A DNA stretch of 64,000 bases. Source: JABDMH01 sp964428345. Lineage in GTDB: Bacteria; Bacteroidota; Bacteroidia; Chitinophagales; Saprospiraceae. Below are positions 35,931 to 44,305 of this stretch, one piece after another. Every line of letters begins with the position of its first letter. Within the stretch, counting starts at the first letter, position 1. Under the pieces are notes generated by a model. That model saw only the letters and a program-made list of their open reading frames with translations. It made no database searches and was not told where the DNA came from. The position numbers were made by a program, and so were the translations under genes. Location: NCBI GenBank assembly GCA_964428345.1, contig CAYRYD010000009.1, forward strand, positions 69,072 through 133,071, written 5' to 3'.

Positions 35931-36443
35931 TCAAATTTCTTTGCAACCAAGATACCGGCCGGGTACAAATTCAAATTTCATTTCTTCGGTCATAAATTTT
36001 TCACAACTGGTAAAATGTTGTCTGGCCAGGCTTTTGGTAGTCTGGTAAAACGAGTATAAATTTTCGTCACGATCCTTTGAACCCGCCAGATGGGCATAGA
36101 TCTCATCCAGTTTTTCATTCGAAAGATTTTCAAGCGATTTGATCCCCTGCGCAGCGATATCTTGCTGAAAGGTCTTTAATCCATTCAAATACCGTTCGAT
36201 GTCCTTTGTCGCCGTACAATCATTCAGGATAGTCAGTATAAATTCGGATCGTAACTCCGGAGTCTGATAGACGCTGTGATCCACCGGCAGGATCCCCTCG
36301 GCAAATTGACGAAAGAGGTTAAATTGCCCGGCATCCAATGGTACCCGGGCATAAACCGGTACTTCCACTGCCGTGCAACCAGGATATAGAGCTAGTCCGG
36401 CACCCATGATGGTCAGTTGCTGAATGGCTTGTCTTCTGTTCAT
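35931..36443 (-). CDS. Gluconate 2-dehydrogenase subunit 3-like protein
   Basis: 170 residues. Tat-type leader (N-R-R-Q-A-I-Q-Q-L) plus lipobox-like Cys (Y-P-G-C-T). F-A-E-G-I-L-P-V-D near residue 48 and F-V-P-G-R-Y-L-G-C near the end match the small-subunit family. Lies 79 nt upstream of the GMC large subunit in the same direction; the two should form a periplasmic, membrane-bound dehydrogenase. A second copy without partner is at 17508-18074. Confidence 0.82.
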   Translation of the reverse strand: MNRRQAIQQLTIMGAGLALYPGCTAVEVPVYARVPLDAGQFNLFRQFAEGILPVDHSVYQTPELRSEFILTILNDCTATKDIERYLNGLKTFQQDIAAQGIKSLENLSNEKLDEIYAHLAGSKDRDENLYSFYQTTKSLARQHFTSCEKFMTEEMKFEFVPGRYLGCKEI

Positions 36444-36498
36444 TCCTGTCTGATATTATGGATTAAATATAGTCAAATAGTCTGATACGCTTTTCCGG

Positions 36499-37053
36499 TT
36501 AAAAGGGTGATTGACCGTCGGCTAAAAGTGTAATAAAAATGTTGGACTCAGCTTCAAATGCGGCCACACCACCTATGACCCGGATCATCCTCCGGGGGGT
36601 GTAACTGCTTTTTTCATTGGTAACCTTATATTTTGATCTACTGAATATCTGACGGTACAACACGCAGGGATGCCGGCCGGGTAGCTCCATTGTTGACCAG
36701 GTGGACAAGATAAATCCCGATCCAAGTCACCTAATCCACTGCATTCTACATAATTGGCCTTTCCGGCACCCAGATCTTCGACGGATTGATCATAGAAAAA
36801 GCTGTCGATGCGGATCGGCGTGTACTGGGTGTTTCCATGGCGGTGTATGAATATCCCGCTCTTTCCCAGGCAGTTTTTCTAATCACCGTCCAGTCCTTAC
36901 CGACAAAAACCAGGGTGCTGTTGAGTTCCATCAGTTCACCATCGAGACGGATACCCCGGTATTGCTCCAGGGGGCAACCTCCGGCTGACCCCGGGAAGTC
37001 TTTATCGCCAATAACTGGAACAAGGCAAATGTGAACAAAGCTTTAAACCTCAT
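36499..37053 (-). pseudogene. Multiply frameshifted remnant of a secreted protein
   Basis: From an ATG at 37053 the minus strand encodes a signal peptide (M-R-F-K-A-L-F-T-F-A-L-F), then loses frame. Coding-like pieces continue in other frames: Y-R-G-I-R-L-D-G-E-L-M-E-L-N-S-T-L-V-F-V-G-K-D-W, then G-N-T-Q-Y-T-P-I-R-I-D-S-F-F-Y-D, then Y-L-V-H-L-V-N-N-G-A-T-R-P-A-S-L, reaching a TAG at 36638-36640. A fourth frame continues to about 36499. The pieces read as one domain broken by at least three frameshifts; the I-R-x-D-G-E-L-M pattern recalls the N-terminus of Bacteroidota secreted glycoside hydrolases, which is uncertain. The rest of such an enzyme is missing. Confidence 0.6.
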
Positions 37054-37310
37054 ATATGATTTCAATTATCGTTTGACAATATTTCTTCAAATTCCCGGGT
37101 ATTGGTCAAATACCTGGGTCTTAATACAGAAATGACAACACTCCCATGTTGAGTAGCAGAGGGATGGCTGAGTTGACAAAAGGCAAGTAGTGAATTATTA
37201 CACCATAGAGGCTAAAATAAGAAAATATGGGTTTGGGAAGTCAGTAAGATGTTGGTATTGAGTTACTCACCTTACTTGCACGATCGTGGCCGGATAATTC
37301 TAGAAAACCG
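37054..37310. other. Intergenic, nothing recognised
   Basis: About 250 bp, AT-rich, upstream of the pseudogene and downstream of the DUF3179 gene. Contains a short inverted pair around 37093-37116 (CCCGGGTATT / AATACCTGGG) but no gene. Confidence 0.4.
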
Positions 37311-38462
37311 TCATTCGTGCGGGTATCTTGTGGTTGCCGGATGAAAAGTGCGCCAACTGTGCCAATACTCCTGATACACAGAAAGACTTTTTAGGGGGGA
37401 GGTTGCCTGGTCAGCCGGTTTTCCCAATAAATTAAAACGGTTACCCTCTGAATAAAGGGTATCGGAATGGAGCACAAAGTACTGGTTCAGACTTTCTCTT
37501 TCCAATGCAAAAAAACTCTTTTGGTCTCCGGCAAGAATCAGAAGGATAGGGCGCTGACCAACAACATCATGGATGATTCGCTCCTTTTCCAGCGTTATCC
37601 AGTCATAAGCTTTACTGGAGTCGGCTATTTCCAGTCCCACAACCCACGATTTATCCTGCCAGGCAATTGTATCCCTTCGGGTGAGTTTTCCCTTACGGTT
37701 GCCGGTTTCATAATTACTCAGGCTGTCATAGATTTCGACATATTCAGGATCTGGTTGCATGATCAGGCTCTGGGGATACAGGGCTAACCATTGGTTCAGG
37801 CTAGTCTGGAAAGAAGGAAATTCAGGAAGCTCTTTTCCCTTGTTTTTGCCAGCCACCGCTTCACCGTTCACCTGGCGCCACCAGCTACCGGTCGAATGAT
37901 CCTCAAACATGGCATTATATTGATTCATTCCAACCAACCGGAAAGTTTCCCTTCGCCCATCCACCAAAGGCTCATATACCCTACCGGTGCGGCATACCGT
38001 ACAATAAGTGATGATCACCGGCCGGCCGGCAATGGAGTCTACCACCTGATGATGGTATCCCAGAAACTGGATAGGATAGGCTTTGGCCTGATCCTGTTCA
38101 GCGATACCAATGACCAACCGCTGACCATCGACCAGGTTGCCGGTGGTATCGGCAAAGGTAAGGTGGGAGGGTTGAAGAAAAATGGACTCAGCATTCATCC
38201 GGAAATTGAACAGATACATGATAAACAGGGTTACGGCAGTAGCAATAACGAAGCCACTTTTTCGTAGCTGGAAAGCTTTTCGGGCGGAGATGACCAGCAA
38301 AATGGTGAGGATCATCCGGAAATACCAACGATTGTGATGCAGAAAATAAGCCAGATCCAGCGTGTCGGACTCCTGACTTCCGGGCATTGGCATTATCAGG
38401 TACACCCTGCTGACCTCTAAAATGATCAGCGATAAAAGACTGGAATAAAATACACCCGGCAT
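37311..38462 (-). CDS. DUF3179-domain membrane protein
   Basis: 383 residues. Three N-terminal hydrophobic segments (about 5-20, 48-62, 72-90), then an exported DUF3179 domain (about 105-355) with the family motif I-T-Y-C-T-V-C-R-T-G and later G-S-W-W-R-Q. The C-x-x-C pair suggests metal or redox binding. Function of the family is unknown. Monocistronic; divergent from the Rrf2 operon. Confidence 0.85.
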   Translation of the reverse strand: MPGVFYSSLLSLIILEVSRVYLIMPMPGSQESDTLDLAYFLHHNRWYFRMILTILLVISARKAFQLRKSGFVIATAVTLFIMYLFNFRMNAESIFLQPSHLTFADTTGNLVDGQRLVIGIAEQDQAKAYPIQFLGYHHQVVDSIAGRPVIITYCTVCRTGRVYEPLVDGRRETFRLVGMNQYNAMFEDHSTGSWWRQVNGEAVAGKNKGKELPEFPSFQTSLNQWLALYPQSLIMQPDPEYVEIYDSLSNYETGNRKGKLTRRDTIAWQDKSWVVGLEIADSSKAYDWITLEKERIIHDVVGQRPILLILAGDQKSFFALERESLNQYFVLHSDTLYSEGNRFNLLGKPADQATSPLKSLSVYQEYWHSWRTFHPATTRYPHE

Positions 38463-38670
38463 ATATGGTTGGATTGTAATTTTTCAGATCCTGACGAGGA
38501 AAGATAACTCTCTCAGCCTCAAGTAGCGAACCGCATGGATGACTGATCGGGTTCGCTTGATTAATTGGGATAATGGTCGGCCAACCTGCAGAAATGCACT
38601 TAAAATTGAAGTTTCTCAAAGAGGCTCCCGTGGAACCTGCAATTTCTGGTTGCAAAAGCGGTCTTCAAAA

Positions 38671-38696
38671 TATTTACGATAAATTTGTCGTAAATA
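38671..38696. promoter_or_regulatory. 26-bp palindrome, probable Rrf2 operator
   Basis: TATTTACGA and TCGTAAATA arms around TAAATTTG; read as two 13-bp halves it matches at 12 of 13 positions. It overlaps the TTTG (38684-38687) of the promoter in front of the Rrf2 gene, so a bound repressor would block transcription. A near-copy lies at 39187-39212. Confidence 0.7.
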
Positions 38697-38716
38697 GGAA
38701 TATCCGGTTATCTTTG
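38684..38716 (+). promoter_or_regulatory. Promoter of the Rrf2-cbb3 operon
   Basis: TTTG at 38684-38687, 21-nt spacer, TATCTTTG at 38709-38716: exact agreement with the Bacteroidota consensus. The expected transcript starts about 15 nt before the ATG at 38737. Confidence 0.65.
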
Positions 38717-38736
38717 GCCTGAAAAAATTGGGAGGG

Positions 38737-39171
38737 ATGTTTTCCAAAGCTTGTGAATACGGCATTAAAGCGATGATTTATATCGCCACGCAGTCCATGA
38801 AGGATTCGAGGGTGAAGATCGGAGACATTGCCGAAAATGTCGGTTCACCCGAGGCCTTTACGGCAAAAATTCTGGGGGCCCTGGTGAAACATGATATTGT
38901 TCAATCGTTGACTGGTCCGAATGGTGGGTTCCAGATCGGCCTGAACCGGATGAAGGAAGTACGGGTAAGCGATATTGTTTTTGCCATCGATGGCGACTCG
39001 ATCTATAATGGTTGCGGATTGGGATTGAGTGAGTGCCGGGCGACAGCACCCTGTCCGATGCATGACAAGTTTGTAAAGGTAAGAGCTCATTTAAAGAACA
39101 TGCTGGAAACCACCTCGATTTATGACCTGGCGATCGGACTTAAGTCCGGTAAATCGGTACTGACACGATGA
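38737..39171 (+). CDS. Rrf2-family transcriptional regulator with Fe-S cysteines
   Basis: About 144 residues from ATG 38737; GGAGG lies immediately before it. N-terminal winged helix (1-80; Y-G-I-K-A-M-I-Y-I-A, G-P-N-G-G-F-Q wing). Three cysteines Cys93, Cys100 and Cys106 (C-x6-C-x5-C) match the cluster ligands of NsrR, IscR and related sensors, so it likely binds a [2Fe-2S] or [4Fe-4S] cluster and senses NO, redox state or iron. Its stop overlaps the start of the oxidase gene by 4 nt (ATGA), so it is the first gene of the operon it probably represses. Confidence 0.88.
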   Translation: MFSKACEYGIKAMIYIATQSMKDSRVKIGDIAENVGSPEAFTAKILGALVKHDIVQSLTGPNGGFQIGLNRMKEVRVSDIVFAIDGDSIYNGCGLGLSECRATAPCPMHDKFVKVRAHLKNMLETTSIYDLAIGLKSGKSVLTR

Positions 39172-41021
39172 CAAAAAATTTCCATTTATTTACGATAAAA
39201 TTGTCTGAAATTGGTCGACGCATCCTTTTGCCGGCACTTTTTTTGGCATCCGGACCGGTAGCAGCACAGACGGCTGCCGGTTCAGGAAACTGGATGACCA
39301 GTCCGGGTATCATAGGGACCATAACCTTATTGATTGTGGTAGTCATGGTTGGGGTGCTGATCATCTCGGCCCGGTTTACATCCTATGTTGATCAGCTAAA
39401 AATAAATAACCGGATCAAACGGAAACTGGAATTCAGTGAGGAGCTTATTGGACTCGAAGATGCCGAAATTCAGACCATTCTGGAGAAGCGGAGACAGGCG
39501 CTGAACTACCGTTTACACGGGAATGAGCTGGGAAGCGAATCTTCTGCAGCGGATACCAGGGGTCTCGTCGCCAAAGTAACCTATGATCCGGAGAACCCGC
39601 TGGTAGACGAAAAGAAAAAGTCGCCCATCGGTTTTGAAACACCGGATCCACTCCGGAAAATCGTCATCTGGTATCTGGGTGCCTCGGCTTTCTGGCTGGT
39701 ATTCGGAACGCTGGTTGGTCAGTATGTCGGGATGAAATTTGTCTGGCCGGAGATGGATACCCTGTCCTTCCTTTCCTTTGGCCGGTTGCGGCCGGTCCAT
39801 ACCAATACGGTGTTTTGGGGTTGGGCTTCCATGGCCATGATTGGTTTGGCATATTTTGTCGTTGCCAGGACCTCCAATACCCGGATTTACCGGTATTCCT
39901 GGGCCTGGATTAGCTGGGTACTTATTAATGTCTCGGTCTTACTCGGCGACCTTTTCCTGATGAGTGGGATCAATAATGGCGGGGGAGAATACCGCGAATT
40001 TATCTGGCCGGTCGCTTCATTGTTTGCAGCCGGACTGGTGATTACCTTCCTGAATTTTTACCGTACCGTTGCTCAGCGGAAGATCCGGGAAATTTATATT
40101 TCCAACTGGTACCTGCTTGGCGGTCTGATATGGACCATCATCCTGGTGACGATCGGTTACCTCCCCGATTATCAGGATGGTCTGGGAGAAACGGTCATCC
40201 AGGGTTATTATATGCACCAGGGAGTAGGTATGTGGTTTATGACTTTCACGTTAGGGCTGGTATATTACTACCTTCCATCATCCCTCAACCGGCCAATATA
40301 TTCTTATTCCCTGGGGGTACTGGCTTTCTGGACCCAGATGCTGTTTTACACCCTGATTGGAACCCACCATTTTGTCTTTAGCCCACTTCCATGGTGGTTG
40401 CAGACGGTCGCGATTGTATTCAGTGCGGGAATGTTTATTCCTGTAATCGCCGGAACGACCAATTTTCTGATGACGATGCGGGGCAGTTGGAGTGAAATTT
40501 CCAAAAGTTATGTATTGCCATTTTTTCTGGTAGGCGTGGTCTTCTATTTTGTGGGCTCGACTCAGGGCAGCTTTCAGGCTTTCCGGTTTACCAATTACCT
40601 CTGGCATTTTACGGATTTCAACGTAGCCCATTCTCATATGACCATGTATGGCATCATTACTTTTCTCCTGTGGGGCAGCATTTACGCATTATTGCCAAAA
40701 CTGACCGGCAGAGAACCACGGCAACTTTTGGTTGGGGTTCATTTCTGGTTGGCATTCGTGGGGTTGTTTGCCTACATGATTTCCATGATGGCCGGCGGAA
40801 CTTTCAAGGGCCTGAGCTGGATAGCCGGTGAGCCCTTCATTGAATCAGTGGTTTTGATGCAACCTTACTGGGTCTGGCGTGCGGTTGGGGGTTCGCTGAT
40901 GTTTCTTTCGCACATGATGTTTGCCTTCAATTTTTATCTGATGGTCAGAAAAGTCAATACTCCGCTCACCCGGAAGGAAAATCGTCACGTAACGTTACAA
41001 GTCCATGATCAATTTTCATAA
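39168..41021 (+). CDS. cbb3-type oxidase-like catalytic subunit (CcoN family)
   Basis: 617 residues. Heme-copper oxidase superfamily, C-type: low-spin heme His in R-P-V-H-T-N-T-V-F-W-G-W; CuB His in Y-M-H-Q-G-V-G-M-W; Tyr and two His in F-Y-T-L-I-G-T-H-H; heme ligands in F-N-V-A-H-S-H-M. All three CuB ligands and the cross-link Tyr are therefore present, which favours O2 reduction over NO reduction. Unusual is a long N-terminal extension (about 150 residues): signal peptide, one extra transmembrane helix and a charged linker before the core. It overlaps the next gene by 17 nt. Confidence 0.85.
   Translation: MTKNFHLFTIKLSEIGRRILLPALFLASGPVAAQTAAGSGNWMTSPGIIGTITLLIVVVMVGVLIISARFTSYVDQLKINNRIKRKLEFSEELIGLEDAEIQTILEKRRQALNYRLHGNELGSESSAADTRGLVAKVTYDPENPLVDEKKKSPIGFETPDPLRKIVIWYLGASAFWLVFGTLVGQYVGMKFVWPEMDTLSFLSFGRLRPVHTNTVFWGWASMAMIGLAYFVVARTSNTRIYRYSWAWISWVLINVSVLLGDLFLMSGINNGGGEYREFIWPVASLFAAGLVITFLNFYRTVAQRKIREIYISNWYLLGGLIWTIILVTIGYLPDYQDGLGETVIQGYYMHQGVGMWFMTFTLGLVYYYLPSSLNRPIYSYSLGVLAFWTQMLFYTLIGTHHFVFSPLPWWLQTVAIVFSAGMFIPVIAGTTNFLMTMRGSWSEISKSYVLPFFLVGVVFYFVGSTQGSFQAFRFTNYLWHFTDFNVAHSHMTMYGIITFLLWGSIYALLPKLTGREPRQLLVGVHFWLAFVGLFAYMISMMAGGTFKGLSWIAGEPFIESVVLMQPYWVWRAVGGSLMFLSHMMFAFNFYLMVRKVNTPLTRKENRHVTLQVHDQFS
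39187..39212. promoter_or_regulatory. Second, degenerate copy of the Rrf2 palindrome inside the oxidase gene
   Basis: Starts with TATTTACGATAAA, identical to the first half of the upstream palindrome; the second half matches 9 of 13. Together 22 of 26 positions agree with 38671-38696. It lies 20 nt into the oxidase coding sequence. May be an auxiliary operator or chance. Confidence 0.4.
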
Positions 41022-42009
41022 AAATCACCAGCACCTGGTGCTGACAGCGGCCTTGGTTTTTGCAGGTCTAAGCCTTTTTATTGCAGTTTTACCGGCTTAT
41101 GAGATCCAGAAAACCCAACCCTTGCCCTCGATGTTTGATCTGAATGACCGGGAAAAAAGAGGACTGGAGATCTATGTATCGGAAAACTGCATGGCCTGCC
41201 ATACCCAGCAGGTTCGCAATATTGAAATGGACAAGATCTGGGGTGATCGACCATCCATTGCTTCAGACTATTATTTCACGAAAAAACGGATGGATACCTG
41301 GAGGCAGTCCCCCTCCCTTCTGGGTAGCGAACGAACCGGTCCCGACCTTACCAACATTGGTTTGCGCCAGCCTGGAATGGAATGGCATCTGTTGCATTTA
41401 TACAATCCGCGGATTGTGGTGAAAGAATCGATTATGCCGGGTTTCCCCTGGCTGTTTGCCGAAAAATATACCAGCGATCTCACGGAAGAAGATGTAGTGG
41501 TACCCGTACCACCGGGTTTGGTAAAGGATCCGGATAAAAAGGTGGTGGCTACCTCCAAAGCCCTGGACCTGGTGGCTTATCTTCAGTCATTGATCCAACC
41601 AGAATTACCAGGTACTAAAGAGGTTGACTTTATTCCTTCACGCGATGGAAATGGAAAGGAGTCCGGCCAGAACACCAGGGTATCACCCGATGGAGAAAGT
41701 CTGTATTTGCAAACCTGTGCCGCTTGTCACCAGGCCAATGGTGAGGGTCTGCCCGGGGCTTTTCCACCCCTTGCAGGCAGTACCATTGTCAATGACGACA
41801 ATTACGAAAAACTGATTAACATCATTCTGCTTGGATACGATGCCCGGACAGAATTTGGGGTGATGCCTGGTTTTCAGGATCAACTGACCGATGAAGAAAT
41901 TGCGGCAATAGCCAATCACGAACGATCCAGTTGGGGCAACAGTGCTCCGGAGATTACCCCCGAAAATGTCAAAAGCATCAGGGAATTTATTAGTCAATTA
42001 ACACAATAA
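41005..42009 (+). CDS. Diheme cytochrome c subunit (CcoO-like fused to cytochrome c)
   Basis: 334 residues. One N-terminal membrane anchor (about 12-30), a CcoO-like heme domain with C-M-A-C-H-T-Q-Q-V-R and distal Met segment, then a second heme domain with C-A-A-C-H-Q-A-N-G-E-G (about 237-247). In usual cbb3 oxidases CcoO and the diheme CcoP are separate; here a single protein supplies two hemes. It should deliver electrons to the catalytic subunit, whose gene it overlaps by 17 nt. No separate CcoP or CcoQ gene is present. Confidence 0.85.
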   Translation: MINFHKNHQHLVLTAALVFAGLSLFIAVLPAYEIQKTQPLPSMFDLNDREKRGLEIYVSENCMACHTQQVRNIEMDKIWGDRPSIASDYYFTKKRMDTWRQSPSLLGSERTGPDLTNIGLRQPGMEWHLLHLYNPRIVVKESIMPGFPWLFAEKYTSDLTEEDVVVPVPPGLVKDPDKKVVATSKALDLVAYLQSLIQPELPGTKEVDFIPSRDGNGKESGQNTRVSPDGESLYLQTCAACHQANGEGLPGAFPPLAGSTIVNDDNYEKLINIILLGYDARTEFGVMPGFQDQLTDEEIAAIANHERSSWGNSAPEITPENVKSIREFISQLTQ

Positions 42010-42014
42010 TTATC

Positions 42015-42257
42015 ATGGAGAAAAAAGAAGTGTATGTCGAGTCTCTGATTACAGCGACTCCCCAGGAAGGCAGAGACCTCGCCATTAAATTGGCCAGAAA
42101 ATCGATTGCAGCTATCCAGACGGATGCCGAGGTCCGCAAGGTATTGCGCCCTCATTATGCGTCCGATACAGCCCAGTTAATTGCCTCAGCCCAGGTGATT
42201 GCTATCGAATTTCAGACCATCGCGATGGCCAATAATTATTGGAGAACTGAGAAATAA
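42015..42257 (+). CDS. Small conserved protein of the oxidase operon
   Basis: 80 residues, soluble, helical (A-I-K-L-A-R-K-S-I-A-A-I-Q; A-Q-L-I-A-S-A-Q-V-I-A-I-E-F). No cysteine or signal peptide. Starts 5 nt after the cytochrome gene and ends 4 nt before the next, so it is part of the operon. Not recognised beyond that; possibly an assembly or regulatory factor. Confidence 0.65.
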   Translation: MEKKEVYVESLITATPQEGRDLAIKLARKSIAAIQTDAEVRKVLRPHYASDTAQLIASAQVIAIEFQTIAMANNYWRTEK

Positions 42258-42261
42258 TACG

Positions 42262-42534
42262 ATGATAAAAAGGGTTGGGAGTATTTTGGGCGTGATTTTT
42301 TTGGCGATTTTGATTCAGCCGGTTTTCGCCTGCGATGTTTGCCGGAAGAATCAACCCAAAATCCTGCAGGATATCACTCATGGTACCGGACCGGAGGGTA
42401 ATTTCGATTATCTGATTATCTGGTCGGCAGTGCTGATCGTGACGGTCACGCTCGTGCTGAGTGTCCGATACCTGATTCGGCCGGGAGAAGATCAATCCTG
42501 TCACATAAAGAATATTGTTCTGGAAAAGATGTAG
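42262..42534 (+). CDS. Small exported membrane protein with C-x-x-C
   Basis: 90 residues from ATG 42262. Signal peptide (1-23), then C-D-V-C-R-K-N-Q-P-K and the motif I-T-H-G-x-G-P-E-G-N-F-D-Y, followed by one transmembrane helix (about 52-72) with a short tail. The Cys pair faces the periplasm. I recall similar small proteins beside cbb3-like genes in other Bacteroidota; function unknown, possibly heme or copper handling. Confidence 0.65.
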   Translation: MIKRVGSILGVIFLAILIQPVFACDVCRKNQPKILQDITHGTGPEGNFDYLIIWSAVLIVTVTLVLSVRYLIRPGEDQSCHIKNIVLEKM

Positions 42535-42537
42535 GGT

Positions 42538-42963
42538 ATGAGTGAAGAAAACCGCATCATTAAACTGTTTCTGGACGAAGATCCCCGGCCTTTCGGAGAA
42601 TTTACTCCACCGGTAAAATTTGTCTTTGATACGACAAAAATACCGGATGGCCGGCATCAGTTAAAGATCGTTGCCCGGTCAACCGATGGAGTAGAAGGGG
42701 TCCGGACTATACCGTTTGAAGTCCGAAACGGACCAGCCATCGCAGTGGTTGGGCTGCAGGACAACGAAATTATAAATGAACAGATACCGATCACCATAAA
42801 TGCTTATGGCAGCGAACGAAAGGACGTTTTTGTCATTACCGGATCGGAAACACCCAAGGCGATTCCGGCCTGGGTTTGGGCTTTGCTGGTAATCTTTGTG
42901 GGCTTTACCTTTTTTTACCTGATCATGTACTGGACCCCGGAATTTTATAAATCATTTTTTTAA
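42538..42963 (+). CDS. Ig-like membrane-anchored accessory protein
   Basis: 141 residues. No signal peptide at the N-terminus; residues 15-100 are an Ig-like beta-sandwich (I-P-D-G-R-H-Q-L-K-I-V-A-R-S-T-D-G) and a C-terminal helix (about 110-130) anchors it. Such families are sometimes labelled cytochrome c, but there is no C-x-x-C-H here. Starts 3 nt after the previous gene and overlaps the globin start by 1 nt (TAATG). Likely a structural partner of the oxidase complex. Confidence 0.65.
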   Translation: MSEENRIIKLFLDEDPRPFGEFTPPVKFVFDTTKIPDGRHQLKIVARSTDGVEGVRTIPFEVRNGPAIAVVGLQDNEIINEQIPITINAYGSERKDVFVITGSETPKAIPAWVWALLVIFVGFTFFYLIMYWTPEFYKSFF

Positions 42964-43364
42964 TGGAATTACAACAGAAGAAAGATATTTTAACCCTGGA
43001 TGACATCAGGCTGCTGGTGGATGAATTTTATGGGAAAATCAGGGCAGACGATTTGCTGAAAGATATATTCAACAACAGAATTCAGGATCGTTGGCCGGAA
43101 CATCTCGAGAAAATGTACCGGTTCTGGCAGACCGTATTGCTGGATGAACACACCTACTTTGGAAGTCCGTTTGTCCCCCATGCCAATCTACCTGTTGACC
43201 TGGAGCATTTTGAACAGTGGCTGAAACTTTTCAATGAGACGGTAGACCGGTATTTTACCGGTGAAAAAGCCGAACGGGCCAAATGGCAGGGAGAACGTAT
43301 GGCACACATGTTTCATTCAAAAATTCAGTATTACAAAAACAATAACGTAACCCCCCTTTTATAA
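42963..43364 (+). CDS. Group III truncated hemoglobin
   Basis: 133 residues. Truncated 2-on-2 globin of group III: the L-V-D-E-F-Y-G-K-I-R start, M-Y-R-F-W-Q-T, the P-H-A-N-L segment with His73 as likely proximal ligand, and H-F-E-Q-W-L-K-L-F. Group III globins bind O2 and NO; in Campylobacter one is induced by nitrosative stress. Its TAATG coupling on both sides places it firmly in the Rrf2-oxidase operon, which points to NO or low-oxygen physiology. Confidence 0.88.
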   Translation: MELQQKKDILTLDDIRLLVDEFYGKIRADDLLKDIFNNRIQDRWPEHLEKMYRFWQTVLLDEHTYFGSPFVPHANLPVDLEHFEQWLKLFNETVDRYFTGEKAERAKWQGERMAHMFHSKIQYYKNNNVTPLL

Positions 43365-43798
43365 TGCATGTAAAGTATCCGCTGGCATTGGTAGTCACCT
43401 TTCTATGGATCGGTTTTGTTTGTGCCATTAGTTTTATGGAAGCCTGGCTGAAATTCCGGGCACCCGGTATTACCATGCCGCTGGGGCTGGGTATTGGCCG
43501 GCTTGTTTTTAATGCCCTGAATAAAGTGGAATGGGTTTTTGTCGTGGTGATTATCATGGTGATTTTCCTGAAGGGTGACAGTATTTTGAAAAGCACCAAT
43601 TTGTTATTCCTCAGCTCCGTTGTTTTATTGCTTCTGCAAACCATTTGGCTCTTGCCCTTACTGGATGCCCGGGCATCTATGCACATAGAAGGGCAAAACC
43701 CTCCCCTCTCCAACCTGCATTTTTATTATGTAGGAATGGAACTGATCAAAATAATTTCCCTGGGTTTGTTTGGTTGGTTACTTTTTAAACCAGTATAA
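43364..43798 (+). CDS. Four-helix membrane protein
   Basis: 144 residues with four hydrophobic segments (about 6-25, 55-72, 80-100, 123-142). Histidines at H-V-K and H-I-E-G near loops. No name recognised; small four-helix proteins of this sort in NO and oxidase clusters sometimes carry heme or scaffold the complex. Overlaps the globin stop by 1 nt. Confidence 0.65.
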   Translation: MHVKYPLALVVTFLWIGFVCAISFMEAWLKFRAPGITMPLGLGIGRLVFNALNKVEWVFVVVIIMVIFLKGDSILKSTNLLFLSSVVLLLLQTIWLLPLLDARASMHIEGQNPPLSNLHFYYVGMELIKIISLGLFGWLLFKPV

Positions 43799-43841
43799 CC
43801 ATGATGTCCCTAATAAAATAAGATATCAATTAATGATTAAA

Positions 43842-44168
43842 ATGAAGACTAAAATTTCAATGTCGGATCTTGACTGGGTTGAGAGTACTGTCAAAGGATT
43901 TTACAGCAAGGAGTTTCTGGACCACAACAGGAATACCCTGAAATTGGTGAGGATTGCACCGGCGTCTGCTTATCCGGAACACCGGCATCCGGATAAGACA
44001 GAGTTTGCCTACATACTGGAAGGGGAAGTACATGTTCAGATCCAGGATGAGTCGTATATCGGGAAATCCGGTGATTATTTTCTTTTTCCCCAAAATCAAT
44101 TGCACTCGATCCGGAGCAATGGAGACAGAGATTGCCTCCTGTTGATAGGAGCCATCCCGGAAAAATAG
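43842..44168 (+). CDS. Cupin-fold protein
   Basis: About 108 residues from ATG 43842 (43833 also possible). Cupin motif 1 as P-E-H-R-H-P-D-K-T-E-F-A-Y-I-L-E-G and motif 2 as P-Q-N-Q-L-H-S-I, with metal-binding His and Glu all present. Small metal-binding cupin; family members include anti-sigma-like sensors and dioxygenases. Last gene of the oxidase operon by position, 43 nt downstream. Confidence 0.78.
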   Translation: MKTKISMSDLDWVESTVKGFYSKEFLDHNRNTLKLVRIAPASAYPEHRHPDKTEFAYILEGEVHVQIQDESYIGKSGDYFLFPQNQLHSIRSNGDRDCLLLIGAIPEK

Positions 44169-44305
44169 GGAAGCCATTTATTTTTCTTTGTGTAGTTTTA
44201 AAAGCAATCTCCCGATCGTCTCCAGGTGATTGACTTCTTAATTTAGAAGACGATTCGCTCTTTGGATGATCTGATTTTCAAGGGGGGGGATAAAAATTGC
44301 AGATT

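Noticed and set aside
39168..41021. Apparent loss of a CuB histidine in the oxidase (A-F-W where many CcoN have H-F-W)
   Set aside because: That His is not a CuB ligand. The true helix-VI ligand is present in M-H-Q-G-V-G, and the Tyr and His pair are present, so the site is complete.
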